Shown here piece after piece: positions 57,906 to 64,000 of a stretch of 64,000 bases of DNA. The notes under the pieces were generated by a model. The model did no database searches and was not told the DNA's origin. It saw only the letters and a program-made list of their open reading frames with translations. Each line of letters begins with the position of its first letter. Position 1 is the stretch's first letter. The position numbers and the translations under genes are program-made. The stretch is from contig CM114273.1 in assembly GCA_050084515.1 (NCBI GenBank), forward strand, positions 25,296,001 through 25,360,000. The letters run 5' to 3'. Origin of the DNA: Blasia pusilla. Taxonomy: Eukaryota > Marchantiophyta > Marchantiopsida > Blasiales.

Positions 57906-60900
57906 TTGATCACGATCATATTAAATATCATTATGGTTAGATTAATAATTATCTTAGTCAACAAGCTCCATCTCTAGAAGAGTCAATAATTTGCTCCATC
58001 TCACAAAGTAAAGATTCTAATAAAAATCCTAGATTAGTGCAACTTCCAACCTTCACTACTTCATTGTAAGGGAAAACAAGGATACTTAAGTTATTATGGT
58101 AGATGATTTACAACATATAAGATATGAGACCCATTGATCTTGGTGCTTGCACATAAGTTTTTTATGTATTCGCCTTTTCAACTCATCCTATGTTTGATCA
58201 CAAAGTCAAGTACAAGGTACTTTAGAAAGGAAACTAGGATCCATCGATAGGGTTATAATCACTTCAAACAATATGAAGGATAAAAAATTTAGCATATGAT
58301 TCTTTCTCCTCAATGGGTTTGTTTTTGGTGTTAGACCATACGGCCAAAATATCCTGCTTGCCTTTGAAGTTGTTATCATATTGATCTATATATCTTGCTA
58401 TTTAAATCCTAGGCCTCGACTCTCTACATTTCTAACATAGCACATAAGTCCATGATCATTGCATAAAAACTTACTAAATCCTAGATATAACAATGATGGA
58501 TGAGAAAAGTCTCAACCTCTACCATTCTTTAGCCCTCTAAATCTTGGGAGGGACTACAACCTTTATTCGGTTTGTTTGACAACAACCTCCAATGATCGTT
58601 CCATGATGAGCATGCTCTAAATTAATGGTATATTGGAAACATATGGCTTATCCCTTTTGTTTCCATAATCAAAGTTAAAGTTGAAGTTTTCTCTCTTCTT
58701 CTTCACCAATCCCTTTTAACTAATTACGTCTTCATCATTTAGAGGTGGAATTTTTCAATTTTTCAATTTATTTTATGTGATAAGCATTTCTAGAGCTAAT
58801 AAAATAATTATTGCCATATTTTTTAAAATTATAGATTATTTAATTAATAAAATTAATTTGATGATAAATAAAATATAATAAAATTTCATATCCTTTCTAA
58901 AATTCAATCTTAATTTAAAATTAATACAAGAGTGTGAGTATGGATTTTTGAATTTTTTTTTCATGTGCATAAATTATTTCGATCATAGATGGAGGAATAC
59001 ACAAGGATCCTCCAACATTTATTGTCATGGATTATTAAGATTAATCTATACAATATAATGCCAACAATAGAATATGGTAGAATAAATAAAGTACATACCA
59101 TTCTCTAGCTCCCACCTGCTCTTATATTTGAATTACAAGGTCTAAATTCCTAATATATAAAAGATATATCAAATATACATCATCAAAATTTCCTTAAATT
59201 GATCGAATAGGAAGTGAAAGTTATGATTTTATTTCTTAATATGAATGATATTTGTTATTTAATCATTATAAGAAGGGAAATATTTGAGTGAAATATTAGT
59301 GGTCACAAGAAGAAACATATTACATGTGACTTGAGTGAAAAAAGTTCATATTGTATTCCATACAAAGTCTATAATATCAAGGGGAAAAAATCTCTCCTAA
59401 AGAAGTATAAGTATGAGAAGAATAAGCAAAAGAAAATGGATGAAGAACCCCATATATGGGAGTAATTTTCCTAATCTAATAGAATTTGTGAGAAATCACC
59501 AAACACTCTATGAATTATTGATGGGTTAAATGATGGTGTGATGAGTGAAAGTTCTCATATCATTGACTTGACTAGAAAAGAATATTATAGATTCTCTTAC
59601 TAATATCCTTGTCCTTTCCTACATTTTCTTTCCACTTAGGAATTTTGTCATATTTTGATCTATATAATCATCACTCTTCCTATTGCAAAATATGCAAAAA
59701 ATATAGCAAAAATTTAAAAAAGATCCAATAATCAAAGGACTTAGTGAATATAGAGTGCAAGGCTTATGTATTTGAGAGAAGAATAATACGGAGAGAATAT
59801 TAAGTGGGAATAATAATGGCATAAAATTTTCTCTCGATTGATTCACTAAAGTCGTAATAGATAATGGAGAGAACATACACACATTTTTCATGCAGATCTT
59901 GGAATTGAAGAAAGAGGAGGAAAATCCTTCATCGTGGTTCTTAGAATTGAGTAAGTCTTTCAATTTATTTAATATGTAGCAGATTTTAGCTATTATTCTA
60001 TAAATAGGCAGACTAAGTTTATGTCTACTACTATTCAATATGCCTTAAAAGATTATATGTTACACATAATTTTTTAACCAAATCATTTCTTATCCTTGGC
60101 CTATATTTTTTTTCTCCTTTTCTCCTAGTCGAGATTAAATGTATGTTGCATTGAGGTATGGGTGTAAGAAATCCTCTCATATATTATAGTATGTGGTTAT
60201 CTTTTGTTATAGTAAAATAACGAAGAGCTTCGCATGGTAGTACTATAAAGTGTAAGCTTGGTAGTTTTTTTGGAACACCTATTAGAATGATCCATCTATA
60301 CTTTAGATGGCAAAAGTAATTCGAAGTTCTTACTCAAGCTTCTTGGATATGCTTGTTGAAATGATATTCCACTGCTTTAGATTGAGATGCATGGCAATGG
60401 AATTTTTTCATCCATCTTGTTGAAGAGAAAATGCTTTATCATGTAGACTACAACTTTTTCTCTCATGTCTTATATTGAGATGTTAGTTTGTATTCCTTAG
60501 TTCTTATATATAATTCTTCTGCAATATCTTGAATCTTTGTATTATGGGATTGAAATTACACGATATATCTCACATGTCCATTCTTTCTTTAGTTTAACTT
60601 TTTTGAATGTCAAAATTTTTTTCCACTTGTTTCATGAGAGGGATAAATTAATTTTGAAAAATCTTGATTAAGTAGTTGGTATCTTTTTTACATTTCCATA
60701 TTTATAATTAACATCTAGAATATAAATATACATCCAATATCATCTTTATGCATTAATTTGTATTGCATTTGTACATTGCTCCATAAACTTATTGTATGTG
60801 ATCATCCATGTGAACTCTCTTCAAATCTTAAAACAATATTCATCATGATTCCATTATTTCATAACAACTCATGATTTTTGAATTAATGCTATGTTTTAGG

Positions 60901-62300
60901 TATGAGTGCTGGTATTTAATGGTACAAAAGTTCCTCAAAACACTCACGTCTCTATCCAAAATTTGAACCTCAAACACCTAACTTCCCAAGAAGGGAAACT
61001 ACCTAGTGGTAACACTACACCAATATATCCTACCTTATTTGGTTCATGCCTTCTTAAAAAGTGCATTTACCGTTTGAATTATTCTTTGTTTTTAGATTTT
61101 TGGTCTACTTAAACTCAAATATATGTGATGATATTGTGAACGGTAGGAATATGTATGGAACATATATTTTCTACATATTGCTACATGAATTAAACTCCTT
61201 GAGGAATTAATCTAACTCTATCATTCCCATTACTTTGAAATAATATTACAAGCCCTTTATAGTCTTACACATCCTTGTGGTTAACACGTTTGATAGAGGA
61301 GAGGAGAGAGAAGAAATTTTTTACTTCATTGGATTGAGCATAAAAACTCATTAAATTTGAATGGACCCTACAACTAAAATTTTATTTATTTATTGGTTTG
61401 GCTAGGAAATATTTTTAATTTTTTGCCAAGAAAGCTTGTTGAATTTGGATGGATATCCCCGCTTAAGGTTAAAAGAAACCCCTTCCCCCTAATCATAATT
61501 TGTTTTATTCAGACCAAAACCAAAACGTTTACCAAGAAACTCTTGAATACAAATATATATGTCATCATGGTTCTTCACATTTTTTAAGCAAGATCCATTT
61601 TGGACACTTTTCGCTGGAGCAAGTCTTTCCTTTTGTCTATTGTGTTCTCGTCTCACACAATATCAATTCCCAATATCCTCCATATTTGATTTCATTAGTA
61701 TTGTTTTGTTGAAACTCGTGTGGGATCTACTATTGGAAAATAATAATTATCAAAAGTTGAACCCTCATTAGTTGTCTTGCATAGAAAGATTATATACTTT
61801 GCACAACTTTTTGTCTTGTAAAGGAAACTTATGGCACCACATCCCTTATGAAAGTGTGGAAAAGCATTTTCATGACATTTTTGTGCCTCATAAAAGTCAT
61901 ATGACACTTCCTCAAGTGATCATTACTTACATCAACAAAAATTATGGTAGGCTACAAAAAAATGAGCATATATGAGAAATCACATATATAGATATATACT
62001 ACCACACACATGTATGTAAATTGATATATCATTCAACTTGTTGATGATCTACTTCTTCCTACATTTTAACAACACACACTAATTATGCATGTATTATGGT
62101 AAAAGGAATATATTCCAAAAATATATTCCTTAAAAAGCATGCTGGAAATGGTACTCCTGACAAGTAATTGATTCGTCCTCAAGTTCTTAAAAGACGTAAT
62201 AGGTAAAAATCATGAAACTATATAAGAAAAAATTCTAAATCCAATAGATTTTATCGAAAAATACTTCAAGATTTCAACTCATCTAAAAAAATAGTTATTG
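57906..62300. other. AT-rich stretch without recognised genes
   Basis: Open stretches such as 59619-60038 (minus) and 61500-61771 (plus) show no domain that I can name. No tandem or inverted repeat stands out. Confidence 0.5.
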
Positions 62301-62721
62301 TGTTGGATTCTCAACATCCACTTCTCTGAGCACCATTAATCAGATCGACCCCCTTGTATGAGGAGAAGCTTAGATTGATGGTTCCGACTTAGACGCCCAA
62401 GGAGTCATAGTCATATGACGTAGGTGGTTTCAGGAGTAGCGTCACTAGGATTATCTAATCCTATATTGCATAAGGGTGCAAGGTACCGTGATGCAAAATT
62501 TTTCTATTAATAGAAACAAAGAAAAATAGGTAAAAAATCCTAGTTTCCCGAGTAGTGAAATAGTTGGGAGCCGCAACGGTAGCGTATTCTTGTATGTCGA
62601 GTTATCTCTATGTTCAGGTTCCATCGAAGCTCTTCTGTGAGCGCACGGACGGACTAGGGCACTTTGTATCTCCAAATTTTGTAAAGATTTTAGCGATTTC
62701 GTCATTTTCTGTTTTCTCACA
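62301..62721 (+). repeat. Copia 5' LTR, 421 bp
   Basis: Starts TGTTGGATTCTCAACA and ends GTTTTCTCACA, immediately before the primer-binding site. Exactly the same length as the solo copy at 9315-9735. Confidence 0.92.
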
Positions 62722-62735
62722 TGGTATCAGAGCAG
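62722..62735 (+). other. Primer-binding site for initiator methionine tRNA
   Basis: TGGTATCAGAGCAG directly abuts the LTR end. This is the standard sequence complementary to the 3' end of plant initiator tRNA-Met. Confidence 0.92.
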
Positions 62736-62793
62736 TAGGTTTTCCAGTATTTTATACCTGGCGATCTAGTGTGTTTGCACAAAATCTTGAGAG

Positions 62794-63765
62794 ATGGCTA
62801 CTTCTTCGTCACTTCGTGCTTGCCCTCCTCCGTTGGGTGAAGGGAAGTTAGATGAGTCTAACTATACATTGTGGAAGTTCAAAATGAGAATTGTCCTTGC
62901 ATCATTTGAGATCAGGGAGATGGCCACAAAGGTTGATTCGAATCCACAACCTACATTGAGTTATGCATGTTCATCTTCATCTGGTGATATTGATCCTGTT
63001 ATATTGCTTGCATGGAAATACATAAACGTTGATGCTCTATATGCAATTGTCACGAATGTAACTGATTCTATCATGACTCTCATTCAACATACGACCACTA
63101 CTGCTGAGGCGTGGAACATTATGAAGAATCAGTATGAAACGAGGAATGAGACTCGTATTCAAAATCTGGAGAATCAGCTTACGTCCGAGAAATTTCCAGA
63201 AGGAGAAAGCGCGGAGCAATTTTTGACAAGGATCAAGAATCTTCAAGATCATGTGGCGTCCGTAGGAATTTCAAAATCTAGCAAAGATTTTGCACGTCAT
63301 TGTGTAAGGATTTTGCCTCCAAGGTATGACAATTTGGTCACTGCATTGAATACTCAAGTAAGACCCATGCCGCTTACTTTTGAATAATTTAGTGCAATGT
63401 TGGTAGAAGAGGAAATGCGCCTCAAAGCAAGACAGGGAAGTGATGCAGCATTTACTACCAACGTACAGAGAGGTAGAAATCAGGATTATAGTTCAAATGT
63501 CAAGAAGAAATTTCCAAGGAAAGCCTTCAAATGCTTTTATTGTGGTAAGCTAGGTCATCTTATCAAAGATTGTAGAAAGAGGAGTCAGGATGAGAAGAAT
63601 GGTTATTTAAGACCTAAGAAGAAGTGTGGAAATTCTGTAGAACTAGGAGAACATGAGGTAGATGCTTGGGTAGCAACGAAGAGTTTTGCCCACAGGAAGA
63701 ACATTCCACTAAGTAAAAGAGTGAAGATGCATGGGTGCTCGATAATGGAGTATCTAGGCATATGA
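62794..63765 (+). pseudogene. Copia gag with CCHC knuckle, one nonsense codon
   Basis: A single frame of 324 codons from ATG 62794, interrupted only by TAA at 63385-63387. The N-terminal part has L-D-E-S-N-Y-T-L-W-K-F-K-M, the conserved copia gag opening. The middle has the UBN2/Retrotran_gag_2-like helices (A-W-N-I-M-K-N-Q-Y, L-P-P-R-Y-D-N-L). A zinc knuckle C-F-Y-C-G-K-L-G-H-L-I-K-D-C lies at 63532-63573 with all ligands. ATG 62794 is the first in frame, 59 bases after the primer-binding site. Gag forms the cytoplasmic particle. Reading into protease needs a shift near 63700. Confidence 0.9.
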
Positions 63766-63930
63766 CCAATCATAAGGATTGGTATAGCTCCTTACAGCCT
63801 CTATAGAAGCCCATCGTTGTTATTGTTGGCAATAATGCAAAGTGCCATGTAGAAGGGAAAGGCACAATTTCTTTAGTCTCACAAAAAAAAGATGAAAAGA
63901 AGTTAACTGATGTACTTTACGTACCAGACA
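63729..63930 (+). pseudogene. Copia protease start
   Basis: In a frame offset from gag, the sequence reads W-V-L-D-N-G-V-S-R-H-M-T at about 63732-63767. Copia proteases have D-S-G-A-S there, so the Ser next to Asp is Asn and the Ala is Val. A stop follows near 63809. The domain continues with V-E-G-K-G-T-I near 63850. The rest of pol lies outside the window. Confidence 0.8.
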
Positions 63931-64000
63931 GAGTTGAATCGCAATTTGATTTCAGTAGCAGTATTATGTGATCGTGACCTAGAAGTTCGTTTCAAGAAAA

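Larger units (their letters stand above)
62301..64000 (+). mobile_element. Ty1/copia retrotransposon, 5' part (cut by window end)
   Basis: LTR, primer-binding site, gag and the start of protease in order, with pol beyond the window. Gag has a single stop and the primer-binding site is perfect, so this is the best-preserved element here. The solo LTR at 9315-9735 belongs to the same family. Confidence 0.92.

Noticed and set aside
59619-60038. Minus-strand 139-codon gene
   Set aside because: The sequence is rich in Ile, Phe, Ser and Asn from AT-rich DNA, with no motif or neighbouring gene structure.

Overview
This window reads as repeat-rich intergenic DNA from a plant nuclear genome. The evidence is several families of nested, decayed LTR retrotransposons (Ty3/gypsy and Ty1/copia), a small Helitron, a MITE family, long GA and TA microsatellites, tandem satellite blocks, and an AT-rich background with no intact single-copy gene that I recognise. 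One gypsy family carries a cytosine-5 DNA methyltransferase. From memory, such elements were reported in charophyte algae, so a streptophyte outside the flowering plants is possible, but I cannot place the species.

Layout. 1-22265 is a Russian-doll nest. An old minus-strand gypsy element (called E0: LTR-like repeats L0, gag, protease, pol spacer) was broken by two plus-strand insertions. The first is a chromovirus (E1, about 1819-7825; LTR, gag, protease, RT, RNase H, integrase, chromodomain). The second is a larger gypsy element (E2, 8123-18466, 4-bp target duplication TCTC). E2 itself carries a solo copia LTR (9315-9735, perfect target duplication ACCCA). 22270-24290 holds one unidentified broken frame. 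24290-26077 is a satellite of about 180 bp x 10. 26085-31730 has solo LTR pieces, a MITE copy and two more tandem-repeat blocks. 32340-33640 and 46240-49262 are two further decayed plus-strand copies of the E2 family. 37920-38870 is a copia pol remnant. 41790-42165 is an unexplained GC-rich, hairpin-rich block. 43721-44339 is a solo LTR with four adjacent hairpins. 49351-49572 is a small Helitron. 49960-51720 is a GC- and CpG-rich island unlike everything around it and the best candidate for host genic DNA. 52000-62300 is AT-rich with MITEs and an LTR fragment. 62301-64000 is the 5' end of a fairly young copia element that runs off the window.

Most notable system. E2 encodes, in order, gag, a retropepsin, a DNMT-like cytosine-5 methyltransferase, RT, RNase H, integrase and a C-terminal C4HC3 PHD finger. 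RT through PHD lie in one reading frame (14759-17554) interrupted only by point stops. The methyltransferase is broken by frameshifts and stops but keeps recognisable motifs I, II, IV, VI and VIII and the target-recognition/C-terminal block, and a second copy at 47380-47930 confirms it. E2 thus joined a DNA-methylation writer and a histone-reader module to an integrase. All copies here are inactive.
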